Shown here: positions 42,848 to 51,159 of the stretch, piece after piece
Layout: every line of letters starts with the position of its first letter
How positions within the stretch are numbered: the stretch's first letter is position 1
DNA from: an uncultured Ruminiclostridium sp.
GTDB lineage: Bacteria > Bacillota > Clostridia > Oscillospirales > Ruminococcaceae
DNA: 64,000 nt
NCBI GenBank assembly: GCA_947594425.1
Contig: CANQED010000001.1
Location: 1 to 64,000, forward strand
Reading direction: 5' to 3'
The notes under the pieces: generated by a model
What the model saw: the letters and a program-made list of their open reading frames with translations, nothing else
What the model was told of the DNA's origin: nothing
Database searches by the model: none
Translations under genes and position numbers: made by a program

Positions 42848-42872
42848 TTCTTAGAATGAGATATTCTACGAA
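42848..42872 (+). repeat. Right recombination site of the invertible segment
   Basis: TTCTTAGAAT, spacer GAGAT, ATTCTACGAA; the exact inverse of 41417-41441. The bases beyond the 25-bp unit do not match on either side, so the repeat is precisely one crossover site. Confidence 0.9.
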
Positions 42873-42907
42873 TCATTAATACCAAATGCCGCCGATATAA
42901 AGGCGAC

Positions 42908-42955
42908 GCCCCGACTGTCCTCTTTAAAGAAGATAGTCGGGGCATATATTTTTTT
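42908..42955 (+). terminator. Terminator facing the invertible promoter
   Basis: GCCCCGACT (42908-42916) pairs with AGTCGGGGC (42935-42943), followed by ATATA and seven T on the + strand only. No + strand gene precedes it, so it appears to exist to stop the outward transcript of the promoter at 42781. Confidence 0.85.
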
Positions 42956-43021
42956 GCGTATTTTACGCTTTTAAGAATATCATTACGATATTTAGGCGGG
43001 ACTCAATGATAAAGCTCCCCC

Positions 43022-44197
43022 TCACTCTATCCTTTCCGCGTCCTTAGCGAACTGCGAAAGATCGCGCCCTTTAAGGACGAGCCCGAGCAGCTCGGGGAGC
43101 TTTTGCGGAGAGCAGGCAAAGCACGGTATGCCGAGCCGTGAGAGCTTGCCTGCGACGGCCGCGTCGTAATAGGGCTTTCCTCGGTCGGCGAGCGCTAATA
43201 GGCACACGACGGTAACGCCCGAATGCTTCATCTCCTCCATACGCCTTATAAACGCGGCGCGGTTTCCTCCCTCGTCAAGGTCGGAGATGAGGAAAAAGAG
43301 CGTCTTTTTCGGGTTCTCGATAAGCTGCTGACAGTAGACGACCGATTTATCGATATCCGTGCCGCCGCCGAGCTGAAAGCCATACAGCAGGTCGACGGGG
43401 TCGGAGCATTTATCGGTAAGGTCGACTATATTCGTATCAAAAGCCACAACGTGCGTTTTTACAGAGCTCATACTTGCGAGGATACAGCTTACCACCGAAG
43501 AATAAATGACCGATTCTCCCATAGAACCGCTCTGATCAATGTCGAGGATTATGTTCCACTTGCTTGCGGCGCTGACCGCGGCACGCTCGAAAAAGTAAAA
43601 GTGCTCGGGGACGATAGTCTTAAGCTCGGGAGAATAATGCTTTAAGTTTCTGCGGATAGTCATTTTGTAGTCGAGAGCCGACGCGGACGGTATCGGAGAA
43701 TGCTCGCGGCGGTTGACGGCGGCTGTGACGGCTCGGCGGATATCCTGCTCGAGCAGCTTATTAATATCCTCGACTATCTTGCGGATAAACTCGCGTACGC
43801 TGTCCTTTGAGCGCTTGGGGATCATATCCTTTAGCGTAAGTATCGCGCTTGCAAGGGAGATGTCGGGCTCGGTGTTTTCGAGAATTTCGGGCTCGAGGAT
43901 AAGCTGCTTTAATCCGCAGCGCGTCATAGCGTCGTTTTGTATGACCTTTACTATTTCCTTATCAAAAAGGGTTCTCACGTCGCCGAGCCAACGGGATATC
44001 TGCGGATTTGACGGGCCGTGGCCCGCGCCGCCGCTGCCGAACCCGCCGCTTTCGGTCTTATTGTATATCGCCGCAAGCGCGCTGTCCATAAGGTCCTGCT
44101 CGTCAGAAAGGGCAGGCATATCCATATTTGAAAAGCGGCTGTCGCTCTCCTGCCCGAGAATAAGCCTCCAGCGCTGCATTTGTGCTGTTTTGTCCAT
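43022..44197 (-). CDS. VWA-domain protein of the MoxR/SWIM/DUF5682 operon
   Basis: A 391-residue protein. A helical N-terminal half with a Gly-rich linker (SGGFGSGGAGHGPSNPQ) precedes a von Willebrand A domain from ~215 with a complete MIDAS: DIDQSGSMGES (DxSxS), the conserved Thr in QLGGGTDIDKS, and Asp in LISDLDEGG. MoxR ATPases typically act on or with VWA partners to remodel or load a protein. ATG 44197 follows AGGTGAG. It is the last gene of the operon, nine bases after the DUF5682 stop. Confidence 0.88.
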   Translation of the reverse strand: MDKTAQMQRWRLILGQESDSRFSNMDMPALSDEQDLMDSALAAIYNKTESGGFGSGGAGHGPSNPQISRWLGDVRTLFDKEIVKVIQNDAMTRCGLKQLILEPEILENTEPDISLASAILTLKDMIPKRSKDSVREFIRKIVEDINKLLEQDIRRAVTAAVNRREHSPIPSASALDYKMTIRRNLKHYSPELKTIVPEHFYFFERAAVSAASKWNIILDIDQSGSMGESVIYSSVVSCILASMSSVKTHVVAFDTNIVDLTDKCSDPVDLLYGFQLGGGTDIDKSVVYCQQLIENPKKTLFFLISDLDEGGNRAAFIRRMEEMKHSGVTVVCLLALADRGKPYYDAAVAGKLSRLGIPCFACSPQKLPELLGLVLKGRDLSQFAKDAERIE

Positions 44198-44205
44198 AAT
44201 CTCAC

Positions 44206-46479
44206 CTATATATCAAAGTCCATATCCACTAAAGCGTCAATAGCGTCCTGCGACGCCTCGTCAAGCTTAGCGTTTAGCACCTCGCTTACCTCCTCGACGT
44301 TAAGTCCCCAGATCTCGCCTAAATTTTCGGCTATAGAATTTTTCTCTCCCGCAGAAAAATCCGCGAACGCCCGCCGTAAAAACACCAACGCGCGTTTAAA
44401 TTCGTCGTCGTCAAGCGTCTCGATATACTCGTCGAGGCTTTCCCACAGCGACAGACGCGCTATAAGCCCATAGCGGTTTTTCAGCGTCAGCCCCTCGAAC
44501 CAACCCGCTCCGAGGTCGGCAGGAACGCCCTTAGATAGCCGCCTTGACACCTCGGCTTTAAGCTGCTCGTTCGTCATCTGATTTCTTTCGAGCAAAATCG
44601 CCGTGCTTAGCCCCGAAAGCTTGGTATTTAGGTCGTCGCGCCGCGCGGTCTCACTAAGAGCCGAGAGCCATTTTTCGCCGTCGAGAAAGTCCTGCGCAAG
44701 CTCCACGGAGTTAAGCATATTGATCGCGTCAGCTATCGCCCGAGACGCCGCGTCGTCGCAGACGCACGCGTCAGTCATAACAAGGCAGGCGCGCAGATAT
44801 ATCTGCTGTAGGATAGGAATAATTTCCGAGCAGTCCGCGCGGCGGATATCGCCGTAAGAAATGATATTAGACAGCCGAAAAGCGGTCTTTGCGAGATCCT
44901 CAAACGACACCGTATCGACAGCGGCCTTTTGGAGCGCGGTCACCGCATAGCTTGCCGCCGCGGACATTCCGCAGCAAAAAGCGTCCTCTAAAGCGCCTGC
45001 TATAACGGACATCTCGTCAGTATGCTCGACTTTTTCTTTAAGCTCATACGCCGCCGCGAGCTCGACTGTGTCGCCCTTAAGCGCGCTCTCGACTAAGGCT
45101 ATCTCGCACTCAGGCGTCCAGCTTATATTCCACTCTTCCGACCAAGTGGCGTTGTCCTGCTTAGACGGGACGTATTCGGCAAAGCTTATCCCGAGCACTC
45201 TCAGCTTATGCAAAAAGAACGAGCGGTCAAGGTCAAGAAACGCGGACTTTTCGGTGCCAGCTCTTATATTCTCGCGCAGGTCGAGCTTAAGCTCCTGATT
45301 TGTCAGAGAGCGGTATTTTTCGAGCTTAAGCTCTTTAAGCAAGCGATAAAAATCGTCCTGTATGCTCGTTCTCGACACGCCCTCGGGGAGCGCGCCTATT
45401 TTGGTGCCGATCTCGGTATCCGCCGAGGCGATACTTACAGCCGCAAGGCTGCCCTCACCTATGCAGGTCTCAGCCGCGTCGCGCAGATCCCGCAAGGTGG
45501 GGATATTGCCGCCGCGCATTTTAGCTAGCGAGCCTGCAAGCCTTACGCCCTCGATGACCTGCGCCGAGGACGCGGCGCCGCCGTTTTCACGCATTTTTTC
45601 GGCTATTTTAGAAAGATAGGCGTTTGCGGCGTACATTCTGTCGCCTTTAGACAGTCCCTCCCAGATAAGCTCATAATATGCGGGAGCCTTGTTCCCCGCG
45701 CCATAGCCCGAGCGCGTCGACAGCCGATAATACGAGTACGGCATAAGCGTGTGCAGGGACGAAAGCGTAGGATATGTCGGCGCTTCTTCGTCCGCCTCCC
45801 ACGTTTTCAGCCCCTCGACGTGATATGCGCCGGTAACTACGGCTATTTTCTCGGGAGAAAGCCCGCCGTTTACCGCGTCTTTGATAACCTTGCGCATATA
45901 TATCTCGCGCAGCCTTGTTTCGTTTGCGTCAAATTCGTCCTCTGCGGAAAATTCCCGTATCTTTGCGCCGAAAAGGTTAGCGCCCTCGTGATAAGCCGAA
46001 TAATCGGCGCACTGCTCAAGCGTACGCTCCCAGAAAGTCTCGTGCGAGCCGTCCGCGCTATTCTCCGCAATGCGCTCGTAAACGTCGGGCTTGTGCTCGG
46101 TCTGCTCGAATTTGTCAAAATCGCCGCTTTCGTCCTGCTCGGCTTTTCGTATTTTCTCATCCAAAAGCGCAAGAAAAACCTCCGACGGAAGATCCATAAA
46201 CCGAAACGGAACGTTGTTCTCCCGGCACCAAAGGATAGCCTGATACTCAGAAGAATACTCAGCGAAAGGGTAAAGAATAGTCCTCACGGGTACGCTTTTA
46301 GTGTACGCCAAGATAGCGAACGGCGGCTTTGTCTCGGGTCTTACTATATCGTCAGCGGTGTCCTCAAAATCCGTCGGTGCTTCTATGATAACAAGCTCGG
46401 GACGCGTTTTTGAGAGAAACTCGCGCAGATAATACGCGCCCGCCGGTGAGAGGTGGCGTATTCCGAAGAAGTTTATCAT
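44206..46479 (-). CDS. DUF5682 family protein
   Basis: About 757 residues. The start MINFFGIRHLSPAGAYYLREFLSKTRPELVIIEAP is the DUF5682 signature; further blocks are AVVTGAYHVEGL and PYSYYRLSTRSGYGAGNKAPAYYELIW. The first ~300 residues look like an alpha/beta domain related to TraB/EreA-type folds with conserved His/Glu (inference); the rest is mainly helical. There is no known activity. The ATG overlaps the MoxR stop by four bases (ATGA). It is one of the constant partners in the MoxR-VWA-SWIM cluster. Confidence 0.82.
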   Translation of the reverse strand: MINFFGIRHLSPAGAYYLREFLSKTRPELVIIEAPTDFEDTADDIVRPETKPPFAILAYTKSVPVRTILYPFAEYSSEYQAILWCRENNVPFRFMDLPSEVFLALLDEKIRKAEQDESGDFDKFEQTEHKPDVYERIAENSADGSHETFWERTLEQCADYSAYHEGANLFGAKIREFSAEDEFDANETRLREIYMRKVIKDAVNGGLSPEKIAVVTGAYHVEGLKTWEADEEAPTYPTLSSLHTLMPYSYYRLSTRSGYGAGNKAPAYYELIWEGLSKGDRMYAANAYLSKIAEKMRENGGAASSAQVIEGVRLAGSLAKMRGGNIPTLRDLRDAAETCIGEGSLAAVSIASADTEIGTKIGALPEGVSRTSIQDDFYRLLKELKLEKYRSLTNQELKLDLRENIRAGTEKSAFLDLDRSFFLHKLRVLGISFAEYVPSKQDNATWSEEWNISWTPECEIALVESALKGDTVELAAAYELKEKVEHTDEMSVIAGALEDAFCCGMSAAASYAVTALQKAAVDTVSFEDLAKTAFRLSNIISYGDIRRADCSEIIPILQQIYLRACLVMTDACVCDDAASRAIADAINMLNSVELAQDFLDGEKWLSALSETARRDDLNTKLSGLSTAILLERNQMTNEQLKAEVSRRLSKGVPADLGAGWFEGLTLKNRYGLIARLSLWESLDEYIETLDDDEFKRALVFLRRAFADFSAGEKNSIAENLGEIWGLNVEEVSEVLNAKLDEASQDAIDALVDMDFDI

Positions 46480-47561
46480 TCGTTCAGCTCCCTGCAAGCC
46501 TTATAAAGCCCCATCCACGCCATACCGCGCTTTTTCATAACATTTTCGAGATATTCTTTCCACGCGACTGAGTCCTTGTCGTCATCTTTTACGACAGCGC
46601 CCTGAAGCCCCGCCGCGATATCCTCGTCGGATATCTTGCCGCTGCCAAAGCTGCCGGCAAGCGCCATACTGTTGCAGAGCAAAGAGATAGCCTCGGCGGT
46701 AGAAAGCACGCCCGCGGTGGTCTTGACCTTTTGCTTTTTGTCGAGGGTCTCCCCGTTTCTCAGCTCACGGAAAACGGTGCATATCTTTTCGATGACCTCG
46801 TCCTTGGGAAGAGCGGCATTTAAGTCAAGACTGCCCGAAAGCTGTTCTACGCGCGTTTTGACAATGTTCATTTCCTCTTCAAGGGTCTCGGGCGCAGGGA
46901 GCACCACGATGTTAAAGCGCCTTTTGAGCGCCGCAGACATATCGTTTACGCCCTTGTCGCGGGTGTTTGCGGTGGCGATTATCGAAAAGCCCTTTTTAGC
47001 GGGGACTTCGAGAGAAAGCTCGGGTACGCTTATCCGCTTTTCAGAAAGCAAGGAAATAAGCGTGTCCTGCACCTCCGACGCACAGCGCGAAATTTCTTCC
47101 ATGCGCGCGATAGCCCCGTCCTCCATAGCCGTAAACACGGGACTTTTGAGCATAGCGGCCTCGGACGGACCGTTTGAGATAAGCATAGCGTAATTCCACG
47201 AGTAGCGTATCTGCTCCTCGGCCGTGCCCGCCGTGCCTTGTATAACGCGGGAGGAATTTCCATTTATCGCTGCGGTAAGATGCTCGGAGAGCCAGCTTTT
47301 CGCCGTTCCCGGTTCTCCGATAAGCAATAATGCGCGGTCGGTGACGAGCGTCGCTATCGCTATCTCGACGAGGCGCTCGTGACCTATGTATTTCGGCGTG
47401 ATGACGGTACCGCCGACCTTGCCGCCGCAGATATAAGTTTTCACCGAGCGCGGCGACATTCTCCACCCCTCGGGTATAGGGTCTTTTTCCGCCTTGATAA
47501 GCGCGTTCAGTTCCTCCTCGAAAAGCTTTTCGGCGGGAAGCCTTAATATCGAATTGTCCAT
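46476..47561 (-). CDS. MoxR-type AAA+ ATPase
   Basis: A 361-residue AAA+ protein: Walker A in LLLIGEPGTAKSWLSEHL, the MoxR loop YAMLISNGPSEAAML, Walker B region in AIARMEEISRCASEVQDTLISLLSEKRI, sensor 1 in SIIATANTRDKGVNDMSAALKRRFN, and the sensor 2 helical lid at the C-terminus. This is the ATP-driven remodelling component of the operon. ATG 47561 follows AAAAGGAGAAAG. It is 12 bases downstream of the HEAT-like gene and overlaps DUF5682. Confidence 0.9.
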   Translation of the reverse strand: MDNSILRLPAEKLFEEELNALIKAEKDPIPEGWRMSPRSVKTYICGGKVGGTVITPKYIGHERLVEIAIATLVTDRALLLIGEPGTAKSWLSEHLTAAINGNSSRVIQGTAGTAEEQIRYSWNYAMLISNGPSEAAMLKSPVFTAMEDGAIARMEEISRCASEVQDTLISLLSEKRISVPELSLEVPAKKGFSIIATANTRDKGVNDMSAALKRRFNIVVLPAPETLEEEMNIVKTRVEQLSGSLDLNAALPKDEVIEKICTVFRELRNGETLDKKQKVKTTAGVLSTAEAISLLCNSMALAGSFGSGKISDEDIAAGLQGAVVKDDDKDSVAWKEYLENVMKKRGMAWMGLYKACRELNE

Positions 47562-47573
47562 ATCTTTCTCCTT

Positions 47574-49421
47574 TTAATGCTGTTCAGTCCAAAAATGCTC
47601 TATAAACTCGCGTATATCCTCTAAATCGAGGTTGAGCTTTATTTTGTTGCTGTTTGCGTAGCTTTCGAGGTTGTCGATCTCTTTGCATAAGTATTCATAG
47701 TCGCTCGGCACCCAGCGCAAGAATTTATACGCATCGTTGAATTTGTCCTTAAACTTCTTGTGATTTGCTTTAAAATATTCCGTGACGAGCCCCTCGACAT
47801 TTTTAAGACCCAAGGCTTTTATCATCAGCAAATAATTGATATAGTCCTCGCCCTCGACTATTCGCTTAAAATAATGCTGTTTCAGCTTCTCGCGCATAAC
47901 TTCGTCATCAGGGTCGTACAGCTCACATGTAAAATTGTCCGCCATATACCAGTCGCAGTCAAAGAGCATATCTATCCACTTTTCTTTTACGGGATGATTT
48001 ACCGGGAGCGTATATGTCTCGGCCACCTCGGCGGCATTGAACTGACCGTCGAATACTTTATACTTAATGAAATACTTTCCGTCGGCGCATTTTATATTTT
48101 TCATGCAGGACATCGCGGGGGTGTAGAATACGCCTTTATTGCTTTGCTTAGACGCGCGTTTTTTAGCCTCGAGGACTTTCTTTTTGAGCCAGTCTGTGCA
48201 GTCGTCATTGCCTATAACTCTCGCGTAAAAGGCGGTCTCTTCAAACTGAGCGGGATATTTATTCTCAAGCTCGAGCGCGAGGGCGCACATCTCGGGGTCG
48301 CCCGTCGTCGCGACGGTCGTTGTCAGCGCGTTGCTTACAAGCTCTCTTATTTGCGTCCTCATCGCTTTTTTGTCGTCGTCCGCTAAGCATATCCTTCTTA
48401 TAACGTCCGCAACGTCCTTGCCTAACTTTCCTTGAAACGCGTAATACTCGATATCAACAAGCCCTAAGCCGTTCATCTTATAATCCCCGCCGTCGTTGTT
48501 GTCGAGCAGGCGGTTGCCTATCTTCGCGGCGAGCCTGCTCGCCCACGGGGTACGGCTGTATTTTAAGTATTCAAGCGTCTCCTGCGGCTTTTTCTGCTCC
48601 ATTTGCTCAAAAAATCCACGCGCCTTGTCGCAGTCGAGCCTTGCGAGGGTGTAATACGCCTCGTCCTTTATCGCGCCCTTTTCGGTGCTTATCAGCTCAA
48701 TCAGCTTGTCGGCGTTGCCTGCGTCGTGCCTTAGCGCGCGCACGAGCAGCTTTTTAATATTCTTCTCGGCGAGCGGGAGGTTTTCTAAATAAAAGTCGTT
48801 AGCCTTTTCTTTTCCGAGGGTATCTATAAGCAGGACGCGCCTTATCATCTCCTTTTTGCCCTTAGGGTCAAAGCCTTTTTTTAGCAGCGGGAGCATATCC
48901 TCGCCCATATTCTCGATTATCCCGAAAACCATATCCGCAAGGTCTGAATAGGACGCGCCTAAGCCCTTTACCAGCGCGGGCTTTACGCGATAGTCTCGGA
49001 GCAGCTCGGAGCGGCTGTCGACGGCCTCTTTTACTTTATTGTACTGCCCGCCGCCCGATTTAGTGAGCGCGTTTATCAGCACGGAGAGCTTAGAATACGG
49101 GGCGTTTATTATCTCGGCGGAAAAGTCCTCTAAGGGTATATCTTCCGTATCGCCTTGTACGTCATATCCCGCGAGAGCCACCGTAACGGAATCGGTGAGC
49201 GTCAGCGCGTCGAGCAATGTCCCCGCCGCGTCCCCGCTTTCTCCCGAAACAAGCTTATTTGACAGCTCATATATCTTGCCGAAAACGGGCGACGCGTCTT
49301 TAAGCGGCTCTATCGCGCCGACCGCCTTTTTCAGCCTGAAATTCTCACTCAGCAGATCTGCGCCCGCTATCGCCGCCGAACGCAGTTGCGAGCGAAGCTC
49401 AAAAATAGGTGTAGTATCCAT
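47574..49421 (-). CDS. Alpha-solenoid (HEAT-like) protein of the MoxR operon
   Basis: A 615-residue helical protein with loosely repeated helix pairs (LLKKGFDPKGKKEMIRRVLLIDTLG, KNIKKLLVRALRHDAGNADKLIELIS, KDEAYYTLARLDCDKARGFFEQM), consistent with HEAT-like solenoids. A small beta-rich insert (YFIKYKVFDGQFNAAEVAETYTLP) lies at ~440-465 and a charged helical C-terminus follows. I do not recognise a named family. It is a constant-size partner between the SWIM and MoxR genes, so it likely scaffolds that complex. ATG 49421 follows GAGGAGG. Confidence 0.75.
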   Translation of the reverse strand: MDTTPIFELRSQLRSAAIAGADLLSENFRLKKAVGAIEPLKDASPVFGKIYELSNKLVSGESGDAAGTLLDALTLTDSVTVALAGYDVQGDTEDIPLEDFSAEIINAPYSKLSVLINALTKSGGGQYNKVKEAVDSRSELLRDYRVKPALVKGLGASYSDLADMVFGIIENMGEDMLPLLKKGFDPKGKKEMIRRVLLIDTLGKEKANDFYLENLPLAEKNIKKLLVRALRHDAGNADKLIELISTEKGAIKDEAYYTLARLDCDKARGFFEQMEQKKPQETLEYLKYSRTPWASRLAAKIGNRLLDNNDGGDYKMNGLGLVDIEYYAFQGKLGKDVADVIRRICLADDDKKAMRTQIRELVSNALTTTVATTGDPEMCALALELENKYPAQFEETAFYARVIGNDDCTDWLKKKVLEAKKRASKQSNKGVFYTPAMSCMKNIKCADGKYFIKYKVFDGQFNAAEVAETYTLPVNHPVKEKWIDMLFDCDWYMADNFTCELYDPDDEVMREKLKQHYFKRIVEGEDYINYLLMIKALGLKNVEGLVTEYFKANHKKFKDKFNDAYKFLRWVPSDYEYLCKEIDNLESYANSNKIKLNLDLEDIREFIEHFWTEQH

Positions 49422-49431
49422 AATTACCTCC

Positions 49432-50895
49432 TCAGTAAAGCAGTCTTACAACGTTGTTTTCGCCGTCGGGGATAATGCAGAGCGGCTGAGCGGCTATTTT
49501 CCGCTCGGCGAGGTCATAATAAAATCCGCACAGCATAACGCCGTTTTCGAGATATTTTTTGCTCGGCAACGCCTCTATCAGCGCGGTAGTGGGCTCAAGC
49601 TCCGCAAAATCGCTCAGCGCGACCGTATCGCCGCCCTTAGTCCTAAGGACGGTCTTTTCTCCGACCCTGCAAATCTTATTAAACGCGACAAGCTTATATA
49701 TCACGGGGCTTGACATGGCATTTTGCAGAAAATTGCGAATGCTCTTTATTTCGTCCTTTATTGAATTTGCCGCAAAGTCGCGCATTTTATTAAAATCCTC
49801 ATCGGTAAGCTCACAAAAATCTGCGGCGTTCCAGCGTACGCGGACATTGCCGTCACCGGGGTATATCGCCATCGAGGGGATCTGCACCGCCCCGAAAACG
49901 GAGTCCTCCGCCTTTACGTATTTAAGCGACTTAAGCGGGCGGAAATTCTTCGTCTGATAAATTTTGCCGCTTACAAGATCGAGCCACACGCCTGTGTCGA
50001 TGTATTCTTTTCTCGCTTCGTCCAAAGTCACGCTGAATGACAATTGCGTTAAGCGCGCATCTTTCTCGCATTTTCCGACCGCCTCTAACTCGGTCAGCTT
50101 CCAGTTTCCGCCGAGCTCTTCATACAGCGGGGTATCGTCCGCCGCAGGGTCGTCGTTCTCGATCTTCTCGGTGATGTATTTCCGCGATTTTTTGATAAGA
50201 GAATTAAGCTTTTCGAGCACGTCGATGGCGTTATCGTAATGTATCTCGAGGTTGTCCTTTTGATATTCGGTTATCTCGATAATAAGGCGGTTGAACAGCC
50301 TCTGTATGCCGATAAGATAATAGTCGCCGAACTGCTTGGATAGCGCTTGATAATTAGACAGATAAGCGCCGCCCATAGTGCCCAGCCCCGCCGAGATAAG
50401 CTCTTTGACCGCTTTATCGCAAAGGTCTAAGCCCTCGAGCTGCTTTTTAAGCTTTTTCTTTTTAGCGGAGTTAGAGGCCTTTTTAGCGGCGGCGGTTTTC
50501 TTAGCGTCCTCGGGAGAAGCGCCGTCGGCGGGAGCGTCCGATTTAGCGGCTTTAGCGGCGAGCTTTGCCCGCTTTGAGATAATGTCCTCGGGTATCTCGC
50601 ATATCTCAAAGGCCTTGTCCGACATCATCTCGTACATAAGCCCCAGCGAGTGCTTGCAGGGGAATTGCCTGCTCGGGCAGGAACAGCGAAAAACGGGGTG
50701 ATCCTCGTCTATGTAGTCCGCCGAGGTGATATAAGGCTTTTTGCCGCTGCCCTGACATTCGCCCATAAAGAAAGTATCGTCCGCCGAGCGGTAAAGCTTT
50801 GTAAAGCCGCCCGAGCTTGAGATCTTTTTGCCGTTTGCCGCGGCCGCGGGATTGGGCGCAAGCGACAAAATCAGCTGTTCGGTAATGTTCTTCAA
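49432..50895 (-). CDS. SWIM zinc-finger protein
   Basis: About 487 residues. The SWIM motif is in FRCSCPSRQFPCKHSLGLMY (C-x-C-xn-C-x-H). A low-complexity Ala/Lys segment (~125-165, SPEDAKKTAAAKKASNSAKK) separates it from a helical middle and a C-terminal beta-rich part (DTGVWLDLVSGKIYQTKNF, VRVRWNAADFCELTDEDF). SWIM domains bind DNA or proteins. The likely start is TTG 50895 (LKNITEQL), seven bases after AAAGGAG; an ATG at 50967 would add 24 residues of unlikely sequence upstream of that site. It is the first gene of the five-gene operon. Confidence 0.82.
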   Translation of the reverse strand: MKNITEQLILSLAPNPAAAANGKKISSSGGFTKLYRSADDTFFMGECQGSGKKPYITSADYIDEDHPVFRCSCPSRQFPCKHSLGLMYEMMSDKAFEICEIPEDIISKRAKLAAKAAKSDAPADGASPEDAKKTAAAKKASNSAKKKKLKKQLEGLDLCDKAVKELISAGLGTMGGAYLSNYQALSKQFGDYYLIGIQRLFNRLIIEITEYQKDNLEIHYDNAIDVLEKLNSLIKKSRKYITEKIENDDPAADDTPLYEELGGNWKLTELEAVGKCEKDARLTQLSFSVTLDEARKEYIDTGVWLDLVSGKIYQTKNFRPLKSLKYVKAEDSVFGAVQIPSMAIYPGDGNVRVRWNAADFCELTDEDFNKMRDFAANSIKDEIKSIRNFLQNAMSSPVIYKLVAFNKICRVGEKTVLRTKGGDTVALSDFAELEPTTALIEALPSKKYLENGVMLCGFYYDLAERKIAAQPLCIIPDGENNVVRLLY

Positions 50896-51014
50896 TGTTA
50901 ATTCTCCTTTGTAATTTAATAAAAAAACCGTTAATTTAATTATACACTTTTTATAATAATATTTCAATGGATTTTATGTAAAAAAGAATTATTTTATCTC
51001 GGCAAAAACGAATA

Positions 51015-51043
51015 TTGACAGAAAAAACATAATATGCTAAAAT
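51015..51043 (+). promoter_or_regulatory. Sigma-A promoter for the leader peptide and GNAT gene
   Basis: TTGACA (51015-51020), 17 bases, TAAAAT (51038-51043). The predicted start near 51050 gives a ~110-base leader carrying a small coding frame and two competing hairpins. Confidence 0.78.
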
Positions 51044-51091
51044 TATCACAACGGCAAATTATGATTTCATAAAAAGAAAGGGTGATGTTAC

Positions 51092-51130
51092 ATGAAAAAG
51101 AATCGTGTATGGAGGGTTCACGTTTCCTAA
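51092..51130 (+). CDS. 12-residue leader peptide
   Basis: ATG 51092 follows AGAAAGGGTG with good spacing and encodes MKKNRVWRVHVS then TAA. It is too short to be a conventional gene. Its codons 7-9 form one strand of a hairpin and its stop codon lies at the other strand, the arrangement of a translational attenuator for the acetyltransferase gene starting 29 bases later. Confidence 0.7.
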   Translation: MKKNRVWRVHVS

Positions 51131-51153
51131 CCCTCCGAATATAACTTTGGAGG
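51111..51153 (+). promoter_or_regulatory. Mutually exclusive hairpins controlling the GNAT ribosome site
   Basis: Segment 1 GGAGGGTT (51111-51118) pairs perfectly with segment 2 AACCCTCC (51129-51136). Segment 2 with following bases, CCTCCGAA (51132-51139), can instead pair with TTTGGAGG (51146-51153), which is the ribosome-binding site of the GNAT gene. Only one stem can form at a time. A ribosome on the leader peptide would decide which. Confidence 0.72.
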
Positions 51154-51159
51154 AAAGAA

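Noticed and set aside
41417-42872. Reading the tyrosine recombinase as the integrase of an inserted element with attL/attR
   Set aside because: The flanking 25-bp sites are inverted, not direct, and nothing but the recombinase and a promoter lies between them; this geometry predicts inversion, not integration or excision.
51092-51130. Macrolide-induced derepression via the Lys-Asn-Arg motif
   Set aside because: A ribosome arrested there would cover the first hairpin segment and favour masking of the GNAT ribosome site, so the simple erm-like model does not fit; kept only as a note.
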